Below are positions 8,987 to 16,841 of a DNA stretch of 32,959 bases, one piece after another; position 1 is the stretch's first letter; the number at the start of each line of letters is the position of its first letter. This DNA comes from Sphingobacterium thalpophilum (GTDB taxonomy: Bacteria; Bacteroidota; Bacteroidia; Chitinophagales; Chitinophagaceae). Below the pieces are notes generated by a model. That model made no database searches. It saw only the letters and a program-made list of their open reading frames with translations, and had not been told where the DNA came from. The position numbers were made by a program, and so were the translations under genes. Location: contig CALPNW020000010.1 of the NCBI GenBank assembly GCA_943325035.2, forward strand, positions 1 through 32,959, in the 5' to 3' direction.

Positions 8987-9045
8987 ATAGCAATCGTATT
9001 TCTGGTATTTAAAGAGGTAAATTAAGGAAAAACTACTGTAAATAA

Positions 9046-9071
9046 AAACGTCCCGAAAATTCGGGACGTTT
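9046..9071 (-). terminator. Intrinsic terminator of nrdJ
   Basis: A perfect 12-bp stem (9046-9057 with 9060-9071) and a 2-base loop, followed on the minus strand by a T-rich tract. It lies 33 bases after the nrdJ stop and before the GMC start, which separates the two transcription units. Confidence 0.82.
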
Positions 9072-9103
9072 GTTTCTAAAGGGTAGGGATTAACTATCGT
9101 TGA

Positions 9104-12100
9104 TTAACTGCAACCCATGCTTGTGCCGCAGTTCAGGCATTTATAACAAGTACCGCTGCGGATGGTTAAATGTCCGCAAGTGCTGCAGGCAGGAGCATCA
9201 CTTTGCATTCCTTTTGCGTGTGCATTTACGGCATCCATTCCTGCATCTGCTTTAACTGCAGTTGCACGCTGTAATTTTTGTGGCTGAGGAGCAGGCATTG
9301 TATTGGCAGAAGGTGCCGTAACGCGTATGCTACTCAGTTCAGGCTTTCCCAGAAAAATGGCTTCCCCCTCCTCTTCACCGGTATTGCTTACCGTTGGTTT
9401 GTCTAACACATGAACCAGGTCTGTTCTGTCTAAATATTCATAGGCCAGTGCGCGGAATACAAAGTCTACCAGAGAAGTGGTTGTTTTGATATTCGGGTGA
9501 TCTACCATACCAGATGGTTCGAACTTAGTGAATACAAATTTCTCCACAAACTCTTCGAGCGGAACACCGTATTGCAAGCCAACTGAAATAGCAATGGCAA
9601 AACAGTTCATGAAACTGCGCAGCGTAGAACCTTCCTTGGCCAGATCAATGAAGATTTCCCCTAAGGTTCCATCTGCATATTCACCGGTGCGTAAGAAGAT
9701 CACCTGACCGCCAATTTTAGCTTTCTGTGTAAACCCTCTGCGCTTACCAGGTAAAGATTTTTTCTCTACAATTCCGGAAAGCTGGCGTTTCAGTTTGGTA
9801 TCGGTAGAAGCAGCCATACGCTTTTGTACTTCTTCCAGTAATTCATCTACTGTTAACAGGCTCAGGTCTACAATATTGGAAACAGGGGCTTCCATAGCAA
9901 CCGCTTCTTCCGAAGTTGCAACCGCACTGTCTTCTGATTTTTTCTTCTTATCTGATTTTGTACTCAGTGGCTGGCTCAGTTTAGAACCATCGCGGTAAAG
10001 CGCATTGGCTTTAAGACCCAGCTGCCAGCTCAGCATATAACAATCAGCGATTTCTTCAATCGTTGCCTCGTGAGGGAGGTTGATGGTTTTAGAAATAGCA
10101 CCACTCAGGAATGGCTGACAAGCTGCCATCATACGGATATGGCCATATGCGTGAATGTATCTTTCTCCTTTCTTGCCACATTTATTGGCGCAATCAAACA
10201 CTGAAAGGTGTTCTTCTTTCAGCAACGGAGCACCTTCAATGGTCATGGTACCGCATACATAATCGTTTGCAGCATCAATCTCCTCCTCTGTAAAGCCTAT
10301 GGCTTCCAGCAGGTTAAAGCCCCAGTTTGCGTATTCTTCTTCTTCAAATCCTAAACGCTGCATACACTCATCCCCTAAAGTGAACCGGTTAAAGATGAAA
10401 CCGATTTCAAAAGCAGAGCGTGCAGCGCCATTTAATTTTTCAATTTCAGCAGGCGTAAATCCTTTGGCAGCAAGGCTGGCATTGTTGATGAACGGAGCTT
10501 TTTCGAAGCTGGCCGTACCAACAGCATATTGCTCAATAGCCAGTGCTTCTTTTACATTATAGCCCAGGTTTTTCAGTGCCTGAGGAACAGACTCGTTGAT
10601 GATTTTGAAATAACCGCCACCACTTAATTTTTTAAACTTCACCAATGCAAAATCAGGCTCTACACCGGTTGTATCACAATCCATTACCAGACCAATTGTG
10701 CCGGTTGGGGCAATTACAGTGGTTTGAGCATTGCGGTAACCATATTTCTCTCCAAGCTGAACGGCATCATCCCAAGCTTTGGTAGCAGCTTTAAGCATGT
10801 AGTCCGGACAATACTGGGCATTGATTCCCTGAGGCTTGATCTCCAATCCTACATATGCATCAATGGCATCGTAAGCAGCAGCTCGGTGGTTGCGCATTAC
10901 GCGAAGCATGTCTTCTTTATTTTCTTCGTACTTATCGAAAGTGCCAAGGAAAGAAGCCATTTCGGCTGAAGTTTTATAAGCAACACCCGTCATGATAGCA
11001 GAGATGGCACCTGCAATACCGCGGGCTTCTTCACTGTCATAAGAAATACCACTCACCATCAGCATAGAACCAAGGTTGGCAAAGCCAAGACCCAGTGTTC
11101 TGTAATCATAAGATAACTGAGCCACTTCCTTAGAGGGGAACTGGGCCATCAATACAGACACTTCCAGTACAGTGGTCCACAAACGGGTCGTGTATTCAAA
11201 ACCTTCTACATCAAAAATATTGGTATCGTTGTCATGGAACTTGCGCAGGTTAACAGATGCCAGGTTACAGGCAGTATTATCCAGGAACATATATTCAGAA
11301 CAAGGGTTCGATGCATTGATGCGGCCTCCTTTAGGACAGGTATGCCATTCGTTGATGGTAGTATCGTACTGGGTACCCGGATCGGCACAACGCCATGCAG
11401 CATAGGAGATTTCCTCCCAAACTTTACTTGCAGGAATTTTACTCATCACACGGCCATCCGTTCTTGCTTTCAGTTCCCAGTCTCCACCTTCTGCCAACAC
11501 TTTAAAGAACTCATTCGGAATACGAACAGAGTTGTTGGAATTTTGTCCGGATACGGTTGCATAAGCTTCTCCTTCGTATCCATTATCATAACCAGCTTCA
11601 ACTAAAGCTGCCACTTTCTTTTCTTCACCTACTTTCCAGTTGATGAACTCCATGATCTCGGGGTGATCCAGATCCAGACAAACCATTTTGGCTGCTCTTC
11701 TGGTAGTACCACCACTTTTGATAGCACCTGCTGCACGATCACCGATTTTCAGGAAACTCATTAATCCACTGGAAGTGCCACCACCACTTAATCTTTCACC
11801 ACCGCCGCGGATCTGAGAAAAATTGGTACCTACGCCAGAACCATATTTAAAAATACGTGCTTCGCGGGTCCAGAGATCCATGATACCACCTTCGTTCACC
11901 AGGTCATCACTAACACTGAGAATGAAGCAGGCATGGGGCTGAGGGCGCTCGTAAGCATTGGTTGATTTCTTTAATTTACTGTCTTTGGGATCCACATAAA
12001 AGTGACCCTGCGGCTTACCGGTAATGCCGTATACTTCGTGTAAACCGGTATTGAACCATTGCGGGGAATTGGGTACACAGGCCTGATTAAGAATACTGTA

Positions 12101-12469
12101 AGCCAGTTCATCATAAAATACCTGTGCATCGTCTTTTGATGCAAAGTATCCGTAACGTTCACCCCATACGCGCCAGCAATGCGCCATGCGGTGTGCTACC
12201 TGCTTTACGCTGGTTTCTCTGCCCAGCGTTCCATCTGGCTGAGGAACACCTGCTTTTCGGAAATATTTCTGGGCAAGAATGTCGGTAGCAATCTGGCTCC
12301 ATTGTTTCGGAACCTCTACATTGTTCATTTCGAACACTTTTTCCCCGTTAGGGTTCTTGATTACACTATCACGGTAATCGTATTCGAACATTTCAAATGG
12401 GGTTATTCCATCTTTGGTAAAGCGGCGGCTGAATTGCAAGCCTTTGTTAGTGGTGCGTGGGTTAGACAT
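9104..12469 (-). CDS. nrdJ: Adenosylcobalamin-dependent (class II) ribonucleotide reductase
   Basis: A 1121-residue enzyme that reduces ribonucleotides to deoxyribonucleotides using the radical from adenosylcobalamin. The first active-site Cys is in HACFILSVSDD (Cys181). NPCSE (388-392) carries the thiyl-radical Cys390 and Glu392. APTGTIGLVMDCDT is the C-terminal barrel motif of the family. A long C-terminal extension ends in a zinc-ribbon-like tail with five cysteines, CSTCGH and CYKCLNCG, plus the terminal Cys; the tail is expected to re-reduce the active site. The gene has its own terminator, and the upstream divergent region has DnaA-box-like sites. No cobalamin riboswitch was recognisable upstream. 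The organism must make or import B12. Confidence 0.97.
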   Translation of the reverse strand: MSNPRTTNKGLQFSRRFTKDGITPFEMFEYDYRDSVIKNPNGEKVFEMNNVEVPKQWSQIATDILAQKYFRKAGVPQPDGTLGRETSVKQVAHRMAHCWRVWGERYGYFASKDDAQVFYDELAYSILNQACVPNSPQWFNTGLHEVYGITGKPQGHFYVDPKDSKLKKSTNAYERPQPHACFILSVSDDLVNEGGIMDLWTREARIFKYGSGVGTNFSQIRGGGERLSGGGTSSGLMSFLKIGDRAAGAIKSGGTTRRAAKMVCLDLDHPEIMEFINWKVGEEKKVAALVEAGYDNGYEGEAYATVSGQNSNNSVRIPNEFFKVLAEGGDWELKARTDGRVMSKIPASKVWEEISYAAWRCADPGTQYDTTINEWHTCPKGGRINASNPCSEYMFLDNTACNLASVNLRKFHDNDTNIFDVEGFEYTTRLWTTVLEVSVLMAQFPSKEVAQLSYDYRTLGLGFANLGSMLMVSGISYDSEEARGIAGAISAIMTGVAYKTSAEMASFLGTFDKYEENKEDMLRVMRNHRAAAYDAIDAYVGLEIKPQGINAQYCPDYMLKAATKAWDDAVQLGEKYGYRNAQTTVIAPTGTIGLVMDCDTTGVEPDFALVKFKKLSGGGYFKIINESVPQALKNLGYNVKEALAIEQYAVGTASFEKAPFINNASLAAKGFTPAEIEKLNGAARSAFEIGFIFNRFTLGDECMQRLGFEEEEYANWGFNLLEAIGFTEEEIDAANDYVCGTMTIEGAPLLKEEHLSVFDCANKCGKKGERYIHAYGHIRMMAACQPFLSGAISKTINLPHEATIEEIADCYMLSWQLGLKANALYRDGSKLSQPLSTKSDKKKKSEDSAVATSEEAVAMEAPVSNIVDLSLLTVDELLEEVQKRMAASTDTKLKRQLSGIVEKKSLPGKRRGFTQKAKIGGQVIFLRTGEYADGTLGEIFIDLAKEGSTLRSFMNCFAIAISVGLQYGVPLEEFVEKFVFTKFEPSGMVDHPNIKTTTSLVDFVFRALAYEYLDRTDLVHVLDKPTVSNTGEEEGEAIFLGKPELSSIRVTAPSANTMPAPQPQKLQRATAVKADAGMDAVNAHAKGMQSDAPACSTCGHLTIRSGTCYKCLNCGTSMGCS

Positions 12470-12870
12470 AAAGCAGTTGCTGTTTTTGATCTTTTAACGA
12501 ATTCCCTACTTTAACGATTTTTTGTTTAGACGGTATACGAAAATATCTTTCCCTTACCATAATCCAACGGCGTAAATATGCACAGGCTGTGGATAAGGAA
12601 GGTGGATAATTTCGCACCTCAAATCCCTATTGAATTTGCTTGATTATACACAGCTGTAGAAAAATATCTTGAAAAATAAATCCTGTTTAACCTATAGATT
12701 TTGTATGGACTGAACCATAAACCCGGCAACAGGGTAATTTACAGGCAGTTACCTCCATTTTAAAGCAACCCGGGGGATGGAAAAATGCTGGATTGGGTAA
12801 AGAGGAACTTAAATCCTGTTTTAAACGGAAACTTTTCTGCATTTTTGCAAAGACAAGATTTAACCAAAAC
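12470..12870. other. 401-bp divergent intergenic region, nrdJ / GGGP synthase
   Basis: The only gene-free stretch above 300 bases. It contains a group of DnaA-box-like 9-mers (12576-12652) and AT-rich flanks. The 84 bases before the GGGP synthase ATG are in frame with it, but the upstream ATG at 12793 adds residues foreign to the family. CAttTTTGC about 30 bases before the ATG at 12871 is a one-mismatch version of the -7 element. I found no clear -7 element for nrdJ and no B12 riboswitch core. Confidence 0.5.
12576..12652. promoter_or_regulatory. Cluster of DnaA-box-like 9-mers upstream of nrdJ
   Basis: Within 77 bases there are two exact matches to the DnaA consensus TTATNCACA: TTATCCACA on the minus strand at 12588-12596 and TTATACACA on the plus strand at 12644-12652. 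Two more sites have one mismatch: TTATCCACC (minus, 12601-12609) and ATATGCACA (plus, 12576-12584). The group ends 107 bases before the nrdJ start. DnaA control of ribonucleotide reductase is known for E. coli nrdAB; a role here is inferred. Confidence 0.45.
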
Positions 12871-13632
12871 ATGCAACAAACCATCTACCATCAGTTCACA
12901 GAGCGCAAAAAGGCGGGTAAAAAGTCTTTTGCAGTGCTGATTGATCCGGATAAAGTAGATGCCAATTCCATCAGCCAGCTGGTTCAGCTGGGTCTGGAAG
13001 CAAAAGTTGATTATTTCTTTGTGGGTGGCAGTCTGGTAATCTCCAGCCATTTAGATGAATGTATCCAACAAATCAAATCATCCTGCGATATACCGGTGGT
13101 ATTATTCCCGGGCTCCCCGTCTCAGGTGAGCCGGTATGCCGATGCCTTGCTGTATCTTTCACTGATTTCCGGAAGAAATCCGGAATTACTGATCGGACAA
13201 CATGTGATCAGTGCCCCTTTTGTAAAAAAGAGCGGTCTCGAAATCATGCCAACGGGTTATATGGTAATAGACGGAGGGGCTCCTACCACGGTTTCTTACA
13301 TCTCCAATGCCACACCTATCCCCGCAGATAAAAATGAAATAGCCATGTGTACGGCTATGGCAGGAGAAATGCTGGGAATGAAGCTGATTTATATGGATGC
13401 AGGTAGCGGAGCAAAACGCCCTATTACCGAGCAGATGATCGAAAAAGTGGCCAAATACATTGATATCCCGCTGATAGTTGGCGGCGGCATTACAGAGCCG
13501 GAAAAAGCCTACCTGAACTGCAAAGCAGGAGCAGATGTGATTGTAGTAGGCAATGCCATTGAAAAAGACCTGAGCCTGATCAAAGAAATCAGCGATGCCG
13601 TTCATAGTGTTGCAACCGTTAATGCAGATTAA
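12871..13632 (+). CDS. Geranylgeranylglyceryl phosphate synthase (PcrB/GGGPS family)
   Basis: A 253-residue TIM-barrel prenyltransferase that links a long prenyl diphosphate to sn-glycerol-1-phosphate. Family motifs are present in order: SFAVLIDPDK near the N-terminus, FFVGGSLV, VVLFPGSPSQVS, GYMVIDGG, IYMDAGSG, and the phosphate-binding IVGGGIT and GADVIVVGNAIE. Group II enzymes of this kind, using GGPP, are known from Bacteroidota, though their lipid product is less well understood than in archaea. The ATG at 12871 (MQQTIYHQF) was preferred to the one at 12793, which adds 26 residues without family resemblance. It draws on the same GGPP pool as the carotenoid enzyme encoded next. Confidence 0.91.
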   Translation: MQQTIYHQFTERKKAGKKSFAVLIDPDKVDANSISQLVQLGLEAKVDYFFVGGSLVISSHLDECIQQIKSSCDIPVVLFPGSPSQVSRYADALLYLSLISGRNPELLIGQHVISAPFVKKSGLEIMPTGYMVIDGGAPTTVSYISNATPIPADKNEIAMCTAMAGEMLGMKLIYMDAGSGAKRPITEQMIEKVAKYIDIPLIVGGGITEPEKAYLNCKAGADVIVVGNAIEKDLSLIKEISDAVHSVATVNAD

Positions 13633-13665
13633 GCGTTTATCGTATACCTGTTTTACATTTTAGAC

Positions 13666-13716
13666 GTCCAATTCCTCCTTTTACCGATTTATTTTTATCA
13701 CTAATATTAATTGGAC
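13666..13716. repeat. Inverted repeat GTCCAATT / AATTGGAC upstream of the cyclase-dioxygenase gene
   Basis: Two 8-base arms (13666-13673 and 13709-13716) are perfectly complementary with a 35-base spacer. The same CCAATTC and AATTGGA words recur before the rhodopsin gene (15960-15981). It could be a shared operator half-site pair or chance in AT-rich DNA. Confidence 0.25.
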
Positions 13717-13729
13717 TGTTCAGCCACCC

Positions 13730-13747
13730 CCCCCTACTAATAGGGGG
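13730..13747 (+). terminator. Weak terminator-like hairpin after the GGGP synthase gene
   Basis: CCCCCTA (13730-13736) pairs with TAGGGGG (13741-13747) around a CTAA loop, followed by CATTTTCTT. The stem is short but very GC-rich. It would separate GGGP synthase transcription from the retinal-rhodopsin genes, at least partly. Confidence 0.42.
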
Positions 13748-13833
13748 CATTTTCTTGTAGCAGGAAAACATTTTTAAGATTAATTTGTATCGGATATGTG
13801 GAGGTTGCCCGGTTTTTAAATCCACTTTGTATT

Positions 13834-15876
13834 ATGCCCCATTATAACAAGTCTATAACAGCGGAAACCCAATCCACACCAGTGGATTACCTGTTTGTAG
13901 GCTCAGGCGCCTCCTCAACTCTCTTGATAATGAGTATGGAGCGCCGTGGTTTGTTAATAGGTAAAAAAGTGTTGGTAATGGATCCCGACGCTAAAACAAA
14001 AAATGACAAAACTTATTGCTTTTGGTGTGCTCCCGATGAGATGCACGCCTCAGAACTCAACCATTTGATCAGTTGCAAATGGAAGTATGTAAGTGTGAAC
14101 AGGAACAAACCTGAATCACTCTTCCCTTTGCAATACATGCTCATACCCAGTTTAGCACTTTACAATGAACTGAACCGAATTACGGTTGAGTATGCTATAC
14201 AGCGCAGGTATGAATCTGTATCAGAATTGAAAGCTGTCAAAAACGGAGTGGAAGTTCATACAGACAATGGCATTTGGTATTCCAAAACCGTATTCGACAG
14301 TCGTCCGGCAAATTACCTTGTTCCGAAAAAAAATGAAGTTCATTTACATCAATCCTTCATGGGTTATGTGATAGTTACTGAAACACCTGTACCAGATACA
14401 GAATGTATAGACCTGATGGATTTTGAAATTCCTCAGCAAGAACACACTCAGTTTATGTATGTTCTGCCCTATGACCGGTTTAAAATCTTGGTAGAACTAA
14501 CGCGTTTTGGCCTGGAAGCCATTACACCTGAAGAAGCGGAACCATTGCTTACTCAATATATTTCTGAAAGGTTTGGGAAATTTAAAATTCTGGAGACTGA
14601 AACAGGTTGTATACCAATGACTACTGTTTCCAGGTCTGTTGATCATATACCCGGGGTGATAACCATCGGAGGAAGGGCTGGGGCTATAAAACCCAGTACA
14701 GGTTATGCGTTCAAAAACATGTTCCGGCATGCCGAAATATTGGCAGATTCCCTGAAAAAGGGTACAAAGCCATCCAGTATTTTTGTTCCTTCCCGGTTTT
14801 TATTTTATGATCGCCTGCTGTTATTGATTCTCGGCCGGCAGCCCACCATGGGCAAACCCATATTTCAGTCCTTATTCCAAAAAAACAAGACCCTGAATGT
14901 GTTGCGGTTTTTAGACGAAAAGACATCATTTTATCAAGACCTGCGTATATTATTCAGTTTACCCCTCCAACCTTTTTTAAAGGCATGGAGGTACGATACA
15001 ATTATCAGATGCCGCAACCTGATTGCACCAATTTCCTTGTTAATACTTTCATTGGTCCTTTGGATCTTGCATAACACTGCAACCGATACTTTTAGCTGGG
15101 CTCAGCAGATCTTGTTGGCTTTAGGTTTGTTTTTTGTAGGGATCCCGCACGGCGCAGTAGACCACCTGATTGAAAGCGGCAATTTGCATTCACGCACCCG
15201 GCCCGGATTTATTATCAGCTACCTGGGTGCAGCTGCGGGCTATCTGTTGCTCTGGTTAATTCTTCCTACTATCGCACTCCTCTTTTTTCTTGTTTATTCT
15301 GCATGGCATTTTGGGCAAACAGATATACAGCAATGGCGTTTCCCAATTCACCGGCCTATTAAAAGTTGGGGCTGGGGTATGCTGCTTCTTGGCATTATCC
15401 TTTGTGGTCATTTGGTTGAAACCAACCAGATTCTAAGCAACATGAACACTTTATTAATACCACTGAATGATTTACAGGGGAAAACGGCAGGTATCGTATT
15501 GGCACTTGTGGCAATATTTTGGGCATTCCGGGAGCGCAGTCCCGCAATGCTGCTCAGTGCCTGCATGTTAGCAGTATGTATTCAACTTCCCCTGATTACC
15601 TCGTTTGGTTTGTATTTTTTAGGCCAGCACAGCCTGAATGGCTGGTCCCATTTAAAACAGGGCCTTAAAACAAATAATACAGCACTTTTCATGAAAGCAA
15701 TTCCCTTCACAGCCGGGGCATTTCTGTTATTTGCAGTTATGTTGTATTGTCTGGAAAAAGAATGGCTGAACGCTTTTAAAGGACATTGGATAACCGCATT
15801 TTTTGTATTTATCTCCTGCATCAGTTTTCCGCATGTGATTGCAATGCATCAATTTTATAAAAAATCATTTAATTAA
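13834..15876 (+). CDS. Fused lycopene cyclase (CrtY) - beta-carotene 15,15'-dioxygenase (Brp/Blh)
   Basis: One uninterrupted 680-residue frame holds two enzymes. Residues ~1-385 are a CrtY-type flavoprotein: Rossmann motif DYLFVGSGASS, the NDKTYCFW motif typical of CrtY, and the C-terminal GGRAGAIKPSTGYAF. Residues ~395-680 are a multi-helix Brp/Blh dioxygenase with the His sites expected to bind iron: PHGAVDH (His439, His444), SAWHFGQTD (His492), GQHSLNGWSH (His599, His606) and FPHVIAMH (His667, His672). The protein should cyclise lycopene to beta-carotene and cleave it to two retinals at the membrane. The ATG at 13834 is preferred; a GTG at 13798 would add 12 residues. The opsin gene follows after 165 bases. 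The joint length equals a normal CrtY plus a normal Blh, so neither half is truncated. Confidence 0.93.
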   Translation: MPHYNKSITAETQSTPVDYLFVGSGASSTLLIMSMERRGLLIGKKVLVMDPDAKTKNDKTYCFWCAPDEMHASELNHLISCKWKYVSVNRNKPESLFPLQYMLIPSLALYNELNRITVEYAIQRRYESVSELKAVKNGVEVHTDNGIWYSKTVFDSRPANYLVPKKNEVHLHQSFMGYVIVTETPVPDTECIDLMDFEIPQQEHTQFMYVLPYDRFKILVELTRFGLEAITPEEAEPLLTQYISERFGKFKILETETGCIPMTTVSRSVDHIPGVITIGGRAGAIKPSTGYAFKNMFRHAEILADSLKKGTKPSSIFVPSRFLFYDRLLLLILGRQPTMGKPIFQSLFQKNKTLNVLRFLDEKTSFYQDLRILFSLPLQPFLKAWRYDTIIRCRNLIAPISLLILSLVLWILHNTATDTFSWAQQILLALGLFFVGIPHGAVDHLIESGNLHSRTRPGFIISYLGAAAGYLLLWLILPTIALLFFLVYSAWHFGQTDIQQWRFPIHRPIKSWGWGMLLLGIILCGHLVETNQILSNMNTLLIPLNDLQGKTAGIVLALVAIFWAFRERSPAMLLSACMLAVCIQLPLITSFGLYFLGQHSLNGWSHLKQGLKTNNTALFMKAIPFTAGAFLLFAVMLYCLEKEWLNAFKGHWITAFFVFISCISFPHVIAMHQFYKKSFN

Positions 15877-15959
15877 AAAAAATATTGCATTTTATTTCAG
15901 AAAAAACACTGAGGAACGTTAAAATCTGAACTTTTTTAATATATTGTTGTTAATTTTTC

Positions 15960-15980
15960 AATTGGAGCATGTCACCAATT
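15960..15980. repeat. Inverted repeat AATTGG / CCAATT upstream of rhodopsin
   Basis: Six-base perfect arms (15960-15965, 15975-15980) with a 9-base spacer sit 61 bases before the rhodopsin ATG, a plausible operator position. The rest of 15877-16041 is AT-rich. It has a weak TAtaTTG element at 15940-15946 but no -33 partner, and a purine-rich leader before the start codon. Confidence 0.28.
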
Positions 15981-16041
15981 CAAAAAACAGGGAGTAACTG
16001 AAAATCCATAAGAGTAAGATCAAAAAAAAAACCGTTTACAA

Positions 16042-16758
16042 ATGGAACATTTGAAAATTGCAAGCGATAATTACGTAGCGTTTACGTTCTTTATCGGTAC
16101 CATGGCCATGATGGCCGCATCAGTGTTTTTCTTTTTTGAGCTGAGTAACACAGCCCAAAAATGGAGGACTTCAGTTTTAGTTTCAGGATTAATCACTTTC
16201 ATTGCAGCAGTTCACTACTACTACATGAGAGGCTACAATCTTGAAACAGGAGATTCTCCAACTTTTTTCAGATATGTAGACTGGATTCTTACAGTACCAT
16301 TGATGTGTGTTGAATTCTACCTCATCACCAAAAAAGCTGGTGCAAAAATCGGATTACTCTGGAAACTGATTTTAGCTTCTCTGGTTATGCTTGTAACCGG
16401 TTATTTAGGTGAAACAGTTGACCGTGGTAACAGTGTTATCTGGGGAGTTGTTTCAGGAGCGGCCTATTTTTACATCGTGTACCTGGTTTGGTTTGGCGAA
16501 GTTTCCAAATTAGCTCAATCAGCTGGTCCGCAAGTAGCTAAAGCTACCCGTGTATTAGCCTGGTTTGTACTGGTTGGATGGGCTATTTATCCATTAGGAT
16601 ATATCTTAGGAACACCCGGTGGATTATTCGGAATGCAATTAGTGTCAGATCCTGCAGCTGCATCGCATGCTATGGATATTGTTTATAATATTGCCGACGC
16701 AATCAACAAAATCGGTTTTGGTTTAGTTATCTACTCTTTGAGCAGAAACGAAGACTAA
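16042..16758 (+). CDS. Proton-pumping microbial rhodopsin with xanthorhodopsin-type fenestration
   Basis: A 238-residue, seven-helix light-driven outward proton pump. Helix C reads RYVDWILTVPLMCVEF: Asp80 (proton acceptor), Thr84 and Glu91 (donor), equivalent to proteorhodopsin 97/101/108, so not the NQ sodium type. Met88 is at the spectral tuning position (105), which predicts green absorption. Helix B has His58, the partner of Asp80. Helix G has the second counterion Asp219 and the retinal Lys223 in ADAINKIGFG. Helix E reads IWGVVSGAAYFYIVY; its Gly135 aligns with bacteriorhodopsin Trp138 and xanthorhodopsin Gly156, opening the site beside the retinal ring. The fused enzyme upstream would supply retinal. 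A strong terminator follows. Confidence 0.97.
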   Translation: MEHLKIASDNYVAFTFFIGTMAMMAASVFFFFELSNTAQKWRTSVLVSGLITFIAAVHYYYMRGYNLETGDSPTFFRYVDWILTVPLMCVEFYLITKKAGAKIGLLWKLILASLVMLVTGYLGETVDRGNSVIWGVVSGAAYFYIVYLVWFGEVSKLAQSAGPQVAKATRVLAWFVLVGWAIYPLGYILGTPGGLFGMQLVSDPAAASHAMDIVYNIADAINKIGFGLVIYSLSRNED

Positions 16759-16780
16759 TTTCAACCTTTATAGTATCAAT

Positions 16781-16820
16781 AAAAAGGGCGGGAGTGTTAT
16801 ATGCACTTCCCGCCCTTTTT
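16781..16820 (+). terminator. Intrinsic terminator after the rhodopsin gene
   Basis: A stem of about 16 bp with one single-base bulge (left arm from 16781, right arm ending 16820), GC-rich in the middle (GGGCGGGA / TCCCGCCC) and ending in TTTTT. It stands 22 bases after the rhodopsin stop and 21 bases before the DUF3050 ATG. Confidence 0.87.
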
Positions 16821-16841
16821 ATAACCTGAAATGTAACAGAA

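Noticed and set aside
9795-11605. Several open frames opposite nrdJ
   Set aside because: They are antisense shadows of a well-conserved gene and have no recognisable motif or start context.
12540-12660. Chromosomal replication origin
   Set aside because: Four DnaA-like boxes alone are too few, no clear unwinding repeats are visible, and neither dnaA nor dnaN is nearby. A regulatory role is the safer reading.
12470-12870. Cobalamin riboswitch upstream of the B12-dependent reductase
   Set aside because: I looked on the minus strand for the B12-box and the conserved core and did not find them. The reductase uses B12 but is not obviously controlled by it here.
13798-13833. GTG start for the cyclase-dioxygenase fusion
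   Set aside because: It adds 12 residues ahead of MPHYNK with no CrtY resemblance; an ATG follows at 13834.
16042-16758. Sodium-pumping or sensory rhodopsin
   Set aside because: Helix C has D-T-E rather than N-D-Q, and the donor Glu91 is present with no transducer gene nearby, so a proton pump fits.
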